From NCBI GenBank assembly GCA_039683095.1, contig JBDKSB010000001.1, positions 574,567 to 638,566 of the forward strand: a DNA stretch of 64,000 bases, given 5' to 3'. Of the stretch, positions 16,582-24,783 are shown piece after piece. Numbering within the stretch: the stretch's first letter is position 1; the number at the start of each line of letters is the position of its first letter. A model generated the notes under the pieces. That model worked only from the letters and a program-made list of their open reading frames with translations, had not been told where the DNA came from and ran no database searches. A program made the translations under genes and the position numbers. Source of the DNA: Acidobacteriota bacterium. Its GTDB lineage: Bacteria > Acidobacteriota > Aminicenantia > Aminicenantales > Saccharicenantaceae.

Positions 16582-18418
16582 GACGGGCCTCCTCCGCGCG
16601 GCCGCCGCCGGCCTTCTTCAGCGTGAAAAAGAACGTTGCGCCCTGGCCCTCACGGCTTTCGACGCCGACTTTGCCTCCGTGAGCCTCGACGATCTCCTTG
16701 GCGATGGCCAGGCCGAGTCCCGCCCCCTGGCTTTCCTTCCGGCCCGGGACGCGGAAGAACGGCTCGAAGACCTTGGGCAGAAAGGCTTCCGGGATGCCGC
16801 CGCCGGTATCCGAGATCGAGATGCGGACCTCCCCGCCCCTTTCTTCGGCGCTGACCGTGATCCTCCCCCCGGGCGGCGTATGCTGGAGGGCGTTCGTGAT
16901 GATATTGCCGAAAACGAAGCCGAGGCGGGAGCGATCGACCCGGACGCCGGCCAGGTCGCCGGGGATGTCGGCGGCCAGGGTGACGCCCTGGTCCTGGGCG
17001 ACCCGGCGGAATGGCTCGAGGGAGTCAAGGATAAGCGCCCGGGGCGAGACCATCTCGAGATCGAGGCGGGCCTGGCCCGCCTCCAGGCGGCTGATGTCGA
17101 GCAGGTTGTTCAGGATCACGTGGAGCCGTTCGCTGTCCTCCCGGGCCGCGACCAGGAGCTCGACCTGCTTTTCGTTGAGGGCCCCGATTTTCTCTTCTAG
17201 CAGGAGATGGATGGCCAGGCGCACCGACGTCAGGGGGGTTTTCAGCTGATGCGAAACGGTCCGGATGACGTTTCGCTTGATCTCGTCCTGCTGGCGTAGC
17301 TGGGTCACGTCCTGAAGGACGAGGATGACCCCCGTCGGCTGCCGCCCGGCGTCCAGGATCGGGACAGCCTCGGGCCGGTAAAAGCGCTCCTCGCCGCCGA
17401 CGAACTGCTGGATGAGCTTCTGTTGGGAGCGCGGCGGCACCGGCCGTCCGTCGGCCAGGGCCCGGCCGAACAGGCCGTCAAGGTCCGGCGGCAGGTCGCG
17501 GACCGAGGCCCCCGGCCGCAGGCCGAAGACCTTCCGGGCCGACTCCGTGGAGACCTCGACCCGGCCGTCGAGGTCGAGGACGGCGATCGGGTCGGCCAGA
17601 CGGTCGAACGCCTGCTCGGTCGCCCGCCGGACGCGAGCGAGCCTGGCCCGGTCGGACCGACGGAATTCCCGGAGGCTCGCCGCCATGGCGTTGAAGGACT
17701 CGGCGAGGTGGCCGATCTCGTCGTGCGAGCCGACCGGGACGACCAGGTCGAGGTTGCCGCGGCGGATCTCGTCGGCGGACTTGATCAGGCTCCGGACAGG
17801 CCGCAGGATCCAGCGCCGCGAGAAGACGACGAGCGCCAGGGCGACGAGCGTTCCCAGGCCGAGGAGCAGGTACATCTGCCGCCGGGCCGCCCGGGCGTCC
17901 TGCCGGGCCCGATTGTTGGCGTCGTTCATGTTCTGCTGATTCATCTGGAGGATGGCGTCGGCCGTGGCCTTGATCCGGCCGAAGAGAGGCAGGAGGGTCC
18001 GGAAGTAGGCATCCCGGCGGACCTCCGGCGGCGCCGTCGCGTCCTTGACCTTGTCGAGGGCCGCCGCATAACGCCCGTATTCGTCCCTGAGGAGCCGGGC
18101 TTTCTCGCCCTCCCCGGGGAGCGTGATCGTATTCATCTCGACCTGGAGCCCCGCTTCGAAGACGCCCTTGTTCTTCAGGATGAGCGCTTCTCCCTGCGGG
18201 GAGTCCCCGAGGAGCGTGAACAACACGCCGCTGTCGATGCGCTCCAGGGCCTCCTTCATCTCCTGGCAGGCGATGACGCTTCGGTAGTTCTCGCGCAGGA
18301 TGACGTCAATGGACTGGCCGAGCCGCGACAGGTAGGCGATGCTTTGGGCCCCGATGACGGCGATGATGACAAGCAATCCTCCAAAGCCAAGCGATAATTT
18401 CTGACGGAGTCCGAGCAT
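16574..18418 (-). CDS. Sensor histidine kinase heading the kdp operon (HAMP-PAS-HisKA-HATPase)
   Basis: The 614-residue kinase has a transmembrane helix (about 8-30), a helical sensor domain, a second helix (about 187-205), HAMP, a PAS domain, a HisKA domain with the phospho-His in VSHQLKTPLTS, and a HATPase domain with GNIITNALQHTP, SDTGGGIP and GAGLGLAIAKE. The ATG at 18418 is preferred because AAGGA lies 9 bases upstream and a sigma-54 promoter is placed just before it. It is the first gene of the operon that runs on to kdpFABC, and the NtrC-type regulator upstream is its likely partner. Unlike KdpD it lacks the KdpD/USP region, which here is encoded separately at the operon end. Confidence 0.88.
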   Translation of the reverse strand: MLGLRQKLSLGFGGLLVIIAVIGAQSIAYLSRLGQSIDVILRENYRSVIACQEMKEALERIDSGVLFTLLGDSPQGEALILKNKGVFEAGLQVEMNTITLPGEGEKARLLRDEYGRYAAALDKVKDATAPPEVRRDAYFRTLLPLFGRIKATADAILQMNQQNMNDANNRARQDARAARRQMYLLLGLGTLVALALVVFSRRWILRPVRSLIKSADEIRRGNLDLVVPVGSHDEIGHLAESFNAMAASLREFRRSDRARLARVRRATEQAFDRLADPIAVLDLDGRVEVSTESARKVFGLRPGASVRDLPPDLDGLFGRALADGRPVPPRSQQKLIQQFVGGEERFYRPEAVPILDAGRQPTGVILVLQDVTQLRQQDEIKRNVIRTVSHQLKTPLTSVRLAIHLLLEEKIGALNEKQVELLVAAREDSERLHVILNNLLDISRLEAGQARLDLEMVSPRALILDSLEPFRRVAQDQGVTLAADIPGDLAGVRVDRSRLGFVFGNIITNALQHTPPGGRITVSAEERGGEVRISISDTGGGIPEAFLPKVFEPFFRVPGRKESQGAGLGLAIAKEIVEAHGGKVGVESREGQGATFFFTLKKAGGGRAEEARHE

Positions 18419-18444
18419 GATATGTTTTCCTTGGATTGGAATAT

Positions 18445-18462
18445 AAGCAAGACCCATGCCAA
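18445..18462 (-). promoter_or_regulatory. Sigma-54 (-24/-12) promoter of the kinase-kdpFABC operon
   Basis: On the minus strand TTGGCATGGGTCTTGCTT matches the sigma-54 consensus TGGCACG-N4-TTGCW with only one mismatch (T for C) and correct GG/GC spacing. Transcription would start near 18435, giving a leader of about 17 bases that contains the AAGGA ribosome site of the kinase gene. The NtrC-family activator is encoded immediately upstream. Confidence 0.78.
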
Positions 18463-18524
18463 GGCTTTATCCAATTAAAATGTTTATATTGAATAATATA
18501 CGAAAAGACGCCGGGAGGGCATCG

Positions 18525-18537
18525 TGCATATCGCAAG
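18525..18537 (-). promoter_or_regulatory. Candidate enhancer site for the NtrC-type regulator
   Basis: The 13-mer CTTGCGATATGCA (minus strand) lies about 100 bp upstream of the predicted sigma-54 start site, a usual enhancer distance. The same 13-mer occurs within the regulator gene's own promoter at 20013-20025. Confidence 0.55.
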
Positions 18538-18560
18538 TCTCGACCGGGTTGTTGATTGAA

Positions 18561-18575
18561 AGATGCAATGCATCT
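18561..18575. promoter_or_regulatory. Inverted repeat upstream of the sigma-54 promoter
   Basis: AGATGCA-A-TGCATCT is a perfect 7-bp inverted repeat with a 1-base centre, about 130 bp upstream of the predicted sigma-54 start. It may be a second activator half-site pair, though its TGC-GCA spacing differs from the 13-mer element. Confidence 0.35.
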
Positions 18576-18611
18576 GCCGGAAGCCGCTATGGGAAAAGAC
18601 GGGCTGCTTCG

Positions 18612-19979
18612 TCAGATGCCGTACTTCTTCCGCCTGCGCCAGAGCGTCGCTTGGTCGATGTCCAGCACGGAAGCCGCTTCCTGAAGCGAACGGGTGGCGG
18701 CCAGCACGCGCCGGATGTGCTGTTCTTCGAGCTTGTCCAGACTGACGCGATCCCCGATCCTGATCTCGGCGTCGCCGGCCGCGAGTCCCGGCGGCAGGCA
18801 CTCGGCGCCGATGCGGTCCTCCCGGCAGATGATCGCGGCCCGTTCGATGGTATTGCTCAGTTCGCGAACGTTCCCCGGCCAGCCATAGCCGGTCAGGGCG
18901 CGGACGACTTCATCGGTGAAGCACAGGAACGTCCGATGATTGGCGCGGGCGTGGAAGGCCAGCAGCCGCTCGGCCAGCCCGGGGATGTCGCCGGGCCGGT
19001 CCCGCAGCGCTGGGATCTCGATGGGGATGACGCTGAGGCGATAGAATAGGTCCTCCCGGAAACGGCCGTCCCGGACCGCCTCTTCGAGCCGCCGGTTCGT
19101 GGCCGCGATCAGCCGAACGTCCGCCCTCCGGGTGACCGTATCGCCCACGCGCTCGTATTCCCGTTCCTGGATGAACCGCAGGAGCTTCGGCTGCAGCGCC
19201 AGAGGCAGGTCGCCGATCTCGTCCAGGAAGAGCGTCCCGCCTTCGCCCGCGGCGATCCGGCCCGGGTTGTCCCGGATGGCGCCGGTAAAGGCGCCGCGCA
19301 CGTGGCCGAAGAGCTCGCTGTCCAGGAGGTCCGGCGCGAAGGACGGACAGGAGACGGCGATGAACGGCTTCCCGGCCCGGCGGCTCCAGCCGTGGATGGC
19401 CCGGGCCAGGACGGTCTTCCCCGTCCCGCTCTCGCCGAGCAGCAGGATCGTCGCCTCGGAAGACGCGGCCTGACGGGCCAGGGCCACGGCCCTCTGCATG
19501 GCCGGGCTCGTGCTCGTGAGGTCGATCTCGGGATGCTGGCGGCCCAGGTCCTCCTGAAGGGCCGCGACCTTCTGTTCGAGCGACCGGACCTCGAAAACCT
19601 TGCGGACGGCCAGGTCGATCTGGGCCGGGGTGAACGGCTTGGGGATGTAGTCGGAAGCGCCGCGGCGGATGGCCTCGACGGCCGTTTCGATGGACGCGTA
19701 GGCCGTGATGACGATGATCTTGAGCCCGGGCGTCGCGGCGAGAAGGGCCGGGATGAGATCGAGGCCGTCATCGACGCCGAGCCGCAGGTCGACGAAGGCC
19801 AGATCGAACGGGCGGCGGGAGGCCTCGGCCAGGGCATCCTTGACGTTGCTGACCGCGGTCACGGCGTGGCCCGCGGTTTCGAGGCAGAGCGCGAGCGTCT
19901 TGCGGATGTTGAGCTCGTCGTCGACGACGAGAATCTGGAGCTGCAAATCCGCCTTGGCCGGGCTTGTGTCAGGATCCAT
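18612..19979 (-). CDS. NtrC-family sigma-54-dependent response regulator
   Basis: The 455-residue activator has a receiver domain (about 15-130; ILVVDDE, phospho-Asp in AFVDLRLG, Lys in YIPKPFT), a sigma-54-interacting AAA+ domain (about 160-385; Walker A GESGTGKT, the sigma-54 contact loop GAFTGA, Walker B TLFLDEIGD) and a Fis-type helix-turn-helix at the end (QEAASVLDIDQATLWRRRKK). It is intact. The gene is upstream of the kinase-kdp operon, separated by 193 bp that hold a sigma-54 promoter, so kdp is the probable target. No KdpE-type regulator is present in the window. Confidence 0.93.
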   Translation of the reverse strand: MDPDTSPAKADLQLQILVVDDELNIRKTLALCLETAGHAVTAVSNVKDALAEASRRPFDLAFVDLRLGVDDGLDLIPALLAATPGLKIIVITAYASIETAVEAIRRGASDYIPKPFTPAQIDLAVRKVFEVRSLEQKVAALQEDLGRQHPEIDLTSTSPAMQRAVALARQAASSEATILLLGESGTGKTVLARAIHGWSRRAGKPFIAVSCPSFAPDLLDSELFGHVRGAFTGAIRDNPGRIAAGEGGTLFLDEIGDLPLALQPKLLRFIQEREYERVGDTVTRRADVRLIAATNRRLEEAVRDGRFREDLFYRLSVIPIEIPALRDRPGDIPGLAERLLAFHARANHRTFLCFTDEVVRALTGYGWPGNVRELSNTIERAAIICREDRIGAECLPPGLAAGDAEIRIGDRVSLDKLEEQHIRRVLAATRSLQEAASVLDIDQATLWRRRKKYGI

Positions 19980-19997
19980 TTTGCCCCCTGCAGTCCC

Positions 19998-20026
19998 AGG
20001 ATAGCGGACAATCTTGCGATATGCAA
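19998..20026 (-). promoter_or_regulatory. Promoter of the NtrC-type regulator gene
   Basis: On the minus strand TTGCAT (20026-20021), 17 bp and TATCCT (20003-19998) lie 18 bp before the ATG at 19979. The -35 box is inside the inverted repeat at 20013-20027. Confidence 0.5.
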
Positions 20027-20027
20027 G
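20013..20027. promoter_or_regulatory. Candidate autoregulatory operator (CTTGC-GATAT-GCAAG)
   Basis: A 5-bp inverted repeat with a 5-base centre overlaps the -35 box of the regulator promoter and spacer. Its first 13 bases recur upstream of the sigma-54 promoter at 18525-18537, which suggests one protein binds both and that the regulator represses or tunes its own gene. Confidence 0.5.
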
Positions 20028-20057
20028 GCCGGGCGGGCGGTCGCTATCCGGCGGCGA

Positions 20058-20855
20058 TCAGACGAGGATCTCGCCCCTGACGACGGTGACGGCCCGGCCG
20101 GCTATCTTGACCCGGCCGCCGTCGAGGCGGAGACGCAGGATGCCGCCGCGGGCCGAGGCCTGATAGGCCGTGAAAGACGTCTTCCCCAGCCGTGCCGCCC
20201 AGTATGGCGCGAGGACCGTGTGGGACGAGCCAGTCACCGGGTCCTCGTCGATGCCGACCGCTGGCGCGAAGAAACGCGAGACGAAGTCGAAGCGGGGATC
20301 GGCGGACCGGCTGGTGACGATGACGCCGCGGGCCGGCAGGGCCCCCAGGGCCGCGAAGTCGGGCTCGACGCTCCGCACGGCGCCCTCGTCCATCGCCTCG
20401 AAAAGGACGTCCTCGGCGCTCAGGACGATGGCCCGGGGCTTGATGCCCAGCGCTCCGGCCACCGCGTCGGACCATGGCGGCGTCCCGGGGAGAGGCGGCC
20501 GGGCCGGGAAGTCGAGCTCGACGAGAGAGCCGTCGCGGCGGGCCGTCAGGACCCCGCTCAGGGTCTCGAACCGGGCCTCGCGGTCCGGGGCGAGCAGGCC
20601 GCGCTCCCAGAGGACGTGGGCCGCGGCCAGGGTGGCGTGGCCGCAGAGCCTGACCTCGGTCTTGGGCGTGAACCAGCGCAGGCGGAAGCCGTCGCCCTCG
20701 GCCAGAGGGAAGGCCGTTTCGGCCACGTTCATCTCGGCCGCGACGCTTTGCATCCAGCCCGGATCGGCCGGCGTCGGGATCAGACAGACGCCGGCCGGGT
20801 TGCCTTTGAACGGCTCCTCGGCGAAAGCGTCGACCTGGCAGATCGGGATGGCCAT
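20058..20855 (-). CDS. PhzF family protein (isomerase/epimerase fold)
   Basis: The 265-residue protein is a member of the PhzF family, whose best-known member isomerises DHHA in phenazine synthesis; most members have unknown substrates. The family signatures are present in order: QVDAFAEEPFKGNPAGVCL at the N-terminus, VAETAFPL with the catalytic Glu, RLCGHATLAAAHVLWE, and DPVTGSSHTVLAPYW. It is divergent from the next gene and shows no phenazine pathway neighbours, so a metabolite-repair or isomerase role is more likely. Confidence 0.9.
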   Translation of the reverse strand: MAIPICQVDAFAEEPFKGNPAGVCLIPTPADPGWMQSVAAEMNVAETAFPLAEGDGFRLRWFTPKTEVRLCGHATLAAAHVLWERGLLAPDREARFETLSGVLTARRDGSLVELDFPARPPLPGTPPWSDAVAGALGIKPRAIVLSAEDVLFEAMDEGAVRSVEPDFAALGALPARGVIVTSRSADPRFDFVSRFFAPAVGIDEDPVTGSSHTVLAPYWAARLGKTSFTAYQASARGGILRLRLDGGRVKIAGRAVTVVRGEILV

Positions 20856-20899
20856 GGCCGTCCTCCTTCGACGATCTCAAGGGCCTCGGGGCAGCGCAT

Positions 20900-20928
20900 T
20901 TGCCAAGACCCTTCATCTCCCGTATCAT
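20900..20928 (+). promoter_or_regulatory. Promoter for the methyltransferase at 20947
   Basis: TTGCCA (20900-20905), 17 bp and TATCAT (20923-20928) are each one base from consensus. A short leader with AAGGAG precedes the ATG. Confidence 0.6.
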
Positions 20929-20946
20929 AACAAAAAAGGAGACCTC

Positions 20947-21744
20947 ATGCCTGACAGCGCCAGCCAGCCCTCGCCTTACGAAGCGCCCGAGCTCTACGAC
21001 CTGTTGTTCGACGGGCTCGATTTCGACCTGCCGTACTGGCTCGAGACGGCGCGAACGGCCGGCGGCCCGGTGCTCGAGCTCGGCTGCGGCACGGGCCGGG
21101 TCCTCCTGGCCCTCCGCCGGGCCGGCCTGGACGCCGACGGGCTCGACGCCAGCGCGGCGATGATCGAGCGCCTCCGCGACAAGGCCGCCGAGGCGGGCCT
21201 TCCGGTCCGGGCCGAGGTCGCCGATATGCGGTCCTTCGAGCTGGGCCGGCGCTATGCCCGCATTTTCTGCGCCTTCAACGGCTTCGCCCACTGCGAGACG
21301 AGCGCCGACCAGATCGCCTGCCTGCGGGCGGCCCTGGCGCACCTCGAGCCGGGCGGGGCGCTCGTCCTCCACTTGTCCTATCCCGGACCGGCCTACTGGC
21401 AGGAGCCGGAAGGCCGCTCCGTGTTCGAGCACGAGGCCCCCTTGCCCGGCGGCGGCAAGGTCCAAATGTGGGACAACCGGCATAAGGACGTCGTCGGCCA
21501 GCGGCAGGACTCGCAGGTCGAGATCTGGGAGCTCGACGCCGCCGAGCGCCCGAAGTCCGTTCATCAGTTCAGGATGTCCCAACGCTGGGTCTACCGGTTC
21601 GAGCTCGAGCTCCTCTTCGCCGCGGCCGGCTTCGCCCGCTGGGAGATCTTCGGCGGCTTCGACCGGCAGCCGCTCCGGACGCCCGACGAGCAGATGATCG
21701 CCTGGGCCTACAAGGCGGACGCCGCCGCCCCGGACGCCCGCTGA
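20947..21744 (+). CDS. Class I SAM-dependent methyltransferase
   Basis: The 265-residue cytoplasmic protein is a class I methyltransferase: motif I VLELGCGTGRVLLAL, acidic strand end DGLDASAAM, DMRSFELGRRYARIFCAFN as motif II region, and LEPGGALVLHLSYP as motif III. The start at 20947 is set by AAGGAG 6-9 bases upstream and a good promoter; a longer frame begins inside the PhzF gene on the other strand and is not real. The substrate is unknown. A hairpin follows the stop. Confidence 0.87.
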   Translation: MPDSASQPSPYEAPELYDLLFDGLDFDLPYWLETARTAGGPVLELGCGTGRVLLALRRAGLDADGLDASAAMIERLRDKAAEAGLPVRAEVADMRSFELGRRYARIFCAFNGFAHCETSADQIACLRAALAHLEPGGALVLHLSYPGPAYWQEPEGRSVFEHEAPLPGGGKVQMWDNRHKDVVGQRQDSQVEIWELDAAERPKSVHQFRMSQRWVYRFELELLFAAAGFARWEIFGGFDRQPLRTPDEQMIAWAYKADAAAPDAR

Positions 21745-21748
21745 GCCG

Positions 21749-21768
21749 GGCCCGGCGACGGCCGGGCC
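21749..21768. terminator. Bidirectional terminator-like hairpin between convergent genes
   Basis: GGCCCGGC-GACG-GCCGGGCC is a perfect 8-bp stem with a 4-base loop filling the 27-bp gap between the methyltransferase and the S9 peptidase genes. There is no T run. Confidence 0.5.
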
Positions 21769-21771
21769 AGG

Positions 21772-24684
21772 TCACTTCTTCGGCTCTTCGCCGCCCTTCG
21801 CCGCGGGCTCGAACAGCGCGTCGATGTCCCGCCGGCCGCGCTCGAGGTAGGGGACGCCCTTGTCCATCCACTCCGGCCGGGGCTTGCCCAGGAGGAAGTG
21901 GTCGAAGAACTCGTCCAGATGGACGGTCCAGTACTTCTGCGCCGGCCGCTCCCGCAGGCCGTGCTTCTCGCCGTTGAAGTTGAACATGTAGGCCTCTTTG
22001 CCGAGGCGGCGGAGAGCCGAGAAGAACTCGATCCCCTGGTACCACGGCACGGCGTCGTCCTCGTCGTTGTGGATGGTCAGGTACGGCGTCCGGACCCGCT
22101 CGACCCAGAAGAGGGGCGAATTCTCGATGAACTGCAGGGCCCGCGACCAGAGCGGCGCGCCGATGCGGCTCTGGGTCTTCTCGTACTGGAAGGCCCGGGA
22201 CATGCCCGTGCCCCAGCGGATGCCGCCGTAGGCGCTGGTCATGTTGACGACCGACGCGCCGGCCTCGACCGCGGCGAAGAGATCCGTCTGGGTGATCATG
22301 TAGCTGATCTCGTAGCCGCCCCAGCTGTGGCCCTGGATGCCGATCCGCTTCGGATCGATGAAGCCCATCCCCAGGACCTTCTCGACGGCCGGGACCACGC
22401 ATTTCAGGGCGCTCGGCCCGGGATAGCCGACCTCGTAGACGATGTCCGGGCTCAGCAGGACGTAGCCGTTGCTGACGTAGCGGGTGAAGTTGATGTTCGT
22501 CCCGGGCGCGGGCGGATAATAGCGGTTCAGGCCCACGGCCTCGGTCTCGTAGATATAGACCATCAGGGGATATTTCTTCGACGGGTCGAAGTCCTCGGGC
22601 TTGATGAGAACGGCCGGCAGAACCTTGCCGTTGCCGTTCGTGTACTCGACGAGCTCCGCTTTGCCCCAATTGTAGTCGGCCTGCTGCGGGTTGGCGTCGC
22701 TCGCGCGGCGCGCCGCGGCGAGATCGGGCCCGCTCACCCAGAGGTCGGGGAACTCGTCGAAGCGCTGCTCGGTGCGGACGTAAACATCCGCGTTCTTCGC
22801 CCTGCGCAGGCCGCCGAGCTGCTTATCCCGCATGACGATCCGGACCGGATCGCCGGGCGCCGCCAGGCTGACCCGATAGAAGCCCGTGGCCTTGGTCGTC
22901 TCGTTCGTCGCCGCGAGGAGGATCGGCTCCTTGGCCGGAACGGTCTTCCGCTCCGGGTCGAGGCTCACGTAGCGGAACGCGATCTTGTCCCGCCGGCCGA
23001 TGCCGCCGGTGATCATCCGGGCCCCGGAACCGTCGGGCGCGACCTCCCAGACGTCGTAGCGGTCGTAGACGAGGACGGCGGCGTCGCCGTCGGTCCAGCC
23101 GCCCAGGCCGTACGGGTTCGGCTCGTCCGGCGTGTCCCAGGTCTCGTCGACGAGGCTGACGCCGAGCTTGGCCGTGAGATTGAAGGTCCTGCCGTCGGCG
23201 ACGCGGTAAGCACGGTAGCTGCGGTCGTCGTCGTTGAAATAGGTCAGGTACTTGCCGCCCGGCGAGATCCGGGCGCCGTACGGGCTCTTCGCCAGCACCT
23301 GCTTCCGCGAGCCGTCGGCCAGGCTGACCAGGTAATCGTCCTCGTAGCCGCGGTCCCAGGACACGAGCTGGCGGTAGGGGAGATCGGACCTGCCCAGGGC
23401 CAGCTTGGCGTCCTCGGAGAGATCGATCTCCGGAACATCGGCCGTGGCCAGCCGGACGAATGTCTTGTCCTTGGGGCCGAGGTGCATGACGCACATCTGC
23501 GTCCGCTTCCGGTCCTCCTCGGCCTGGGCCTTCTGCATCGGCTGGAGGGTGGGATCCTTCCAGTTCCAGATATCGACCTTGACCGGCTCGGGCGCGTCCT
23601 TCGGCTCCGGCTTGGGGGCCTCGGCGATGCCGAAAAAGAGCCGGGCGCCGTCCTTGGAGAAGCGGGGCATGCCGTTCTCGCTGACGGCCAGGCCAGCCGG
23701 AAAGCCCTTGGCCAGCGCCGGCGCGAGCTCGACGGCCGCCGCGGCCATGGCCGTCCAATGATAGAGCCTGGAAGCCGGCTTCTCCGACTTGTAGTCGTCC
23801 CGGTCGCTGGTGAAGGCCAGCTGGCCGCCCTTCTCGTCGAAGGCGAAGTTCTTGTAATTGCCCAGGCCCCTGAGCAGGACGGCCGTACGGCCGGTCGCCG
23901 GCTCGAGGACGAAAGCGCCGTCGTTCTCGGGCGCCTTCGAGGACACGGAGTAGGCGAGCCGGCTGCCCGGCTTGTTCCAGGCGTAGTCGACGACTTCGGC
24001 GATCTTCGTTTCCTTGCCGGTCGCAAGTTCGCGCAGGACGAAGTCGGTGCCGGGCTCCTTCTTCTTTTCCTCTTTTTTCGGCTCGTCCTTCTTGGCTTCC
24101 CCGGCTTTGGCCGCCGGCTTTTCGGCCGGCTTGGCCTCGGGCTTGACCTCTTCCTTCTTCGCTTCGTCCTTCTTCTCGTCGGGATCCTTCAGCGGCGGCT
24201 CGAGCAGGTAGGCTACGAAGGCGCCGGACTCTTCCGGGACCTTGAAGCTCTTGACCCGCTCGATCGTTGTCACCTGGCCGGCAGCCAGGTCCATGATCCC
24301 CAGCCCGCTCTTGGGCTGCTCCTCGGGCTTCTTCTTGTCCTTCCTGGCCTTTTCGACGTCCGCTCTGGCCGGGGCGACGGCGAAGACGACGAACTTGCCG
24401 TCGGCGGTGACGACCGGCTGCTTGCCCCTCGCCGCGCGGAATTCCTTGTTGGCCTGCAGGTCGAGGGCGACGAGCTCGCCGTCCCCGTCCTGCGGGACAA
24501 GGGCGTAGACGAGCCAGCGGCCGTCCCGCGAGAGGTCGGTCCCCTGGATGGAGCGCCAGCCGTTGCAGGCGTCGTAGCCGAGGGGCTTCTTGACGGCCTG
24601 GGCGTGGCCGGCCGCGGCCGCGAAGGCCAGGACCAGGACGGCGGCGAAAAGGACGGACCTGGAGAGCGAGCCGATGCGTTTCAT
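21772..24684 (-). CDS. Exported S9-family prolyl oligopeptidase-type peptidase
   Basis: This 970-residue protein has a signal peptide (hydrophobic residues 10-27), a beta-propeller region up to about 650 and an alpha/beta-hydrolase peptidase domain at the C-terminus. The nucleophile Ser is in GIQGHSWGGYEIS, the Asp in HNDEDDAVPW and the His in NGEKHGLRER. An unusual Lys/Glu/Pro-rich insert lies at roughly residues 160-220, coded near 24040-24210. Such enzymes degrade proline-containing peptides in the periplasm or outside, which fits a peptide-scavenging lifestyle. A good promoter is 50 bp upstream. Confidence 0.92.
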   Translation of the reverse strand: MKRIGSLSRSVLFAAVLVLAFAAAAGHAQAVKKPLGYDACNGWRSIQGTDLSRDGRWLVYALVPQDGDGELVALDLQANKEFRAARGKQPVVTADGKFVVFAVAPARADVEKARKDKKKPEEQPKSGLGIMDLAAGQVTTIERVKSFKVPEESGAFVAYLLEPPLKDPDEKKDEAKKEEVKPEAKPAEKPAAKAGEAKKDEPKKEEKKKEPGTDFVLRELATGKETKIAEVVDYAWNKPGSRLAYSVSSKAPENDGAFVLEPATGRTAVLLRGLGNYKNFAFDEKGGQLAFTSDRDDYKSEKPASRLYHWTAMAAAAVELAPALAKGFPAGLAVSENGMPRFSKDGARLFFGIAEAPKPEPKDAPEPVKVDIWNWKDPTLQPMQKAQAEEDRKRTQMCVMHLGPKDKTFVRLATADVPEIDLSEDAKLALGRSDLPYRQLVSWDRGYEDDYLVSLADGSRKQVLAKSPYGARISPGGKYLTYFNDDDRSYRAYRVADGRTFNLTAKLGVSLVDETWDTPDEPNPYGLGGWTDGDAAVLVYDRYDVWEVAPDGSGARMITGGIGRRDKIAFRYVSLDPERKTVPAKEPILLAATNETTKATGFYRVSLAAPGDPVRIVMRDKQLGGLRRAKNADVYVRTEQRFDEFPDLWVSGPDLAAARRASDANPQQADYNWGKAELVEYTNGNGKVLPAVLIKPEDFDPSKKYPLMVYIYETEAVGLNRYYPPAPGTNINFTRYVSNGYVLLSPDIVYEVGYPGPSALKCVVPAVEKVLGMGFIDPKRIGIQGHSWGGYEISYMITQTDLFAAVEAGASVVNMTSAYGGIRWGTGMSRAFQYEKTQSRIGAPLWSRALQFIENSPLFWVERVRTPYLTIHNDEDDAVPWYQGIEFFSALRRLGKEAYMFNFNGEKHGLRERPAQKYWTVHLDEFFDHFLLGKPRPEWMDKGVPYLERGRRDIDALFEPAAKGGEEPKK

Positions 24685-24734
24685 GATCGTCCCCCGAGGA
24701 ATAGAGTTGTCAGGCCGATGGCCATGAGCCCGCG

Positions 24735-24764
24735 AGTATACCAGGGCGCTTCGCGGGCCGTCAA
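24735..24764 (-). promoter_or_regulatory. Promoter of the S9 peptidase gene
   Basis: On the minus strand TTGACG (24764-24759), 18 bp and TATACT (24740-24735) precede the ATG at 24684 by about 50 bp. Confidence 0.55.
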
Positions 24765-24783
24765 CCCGCCGCGGCCGCCGTCC

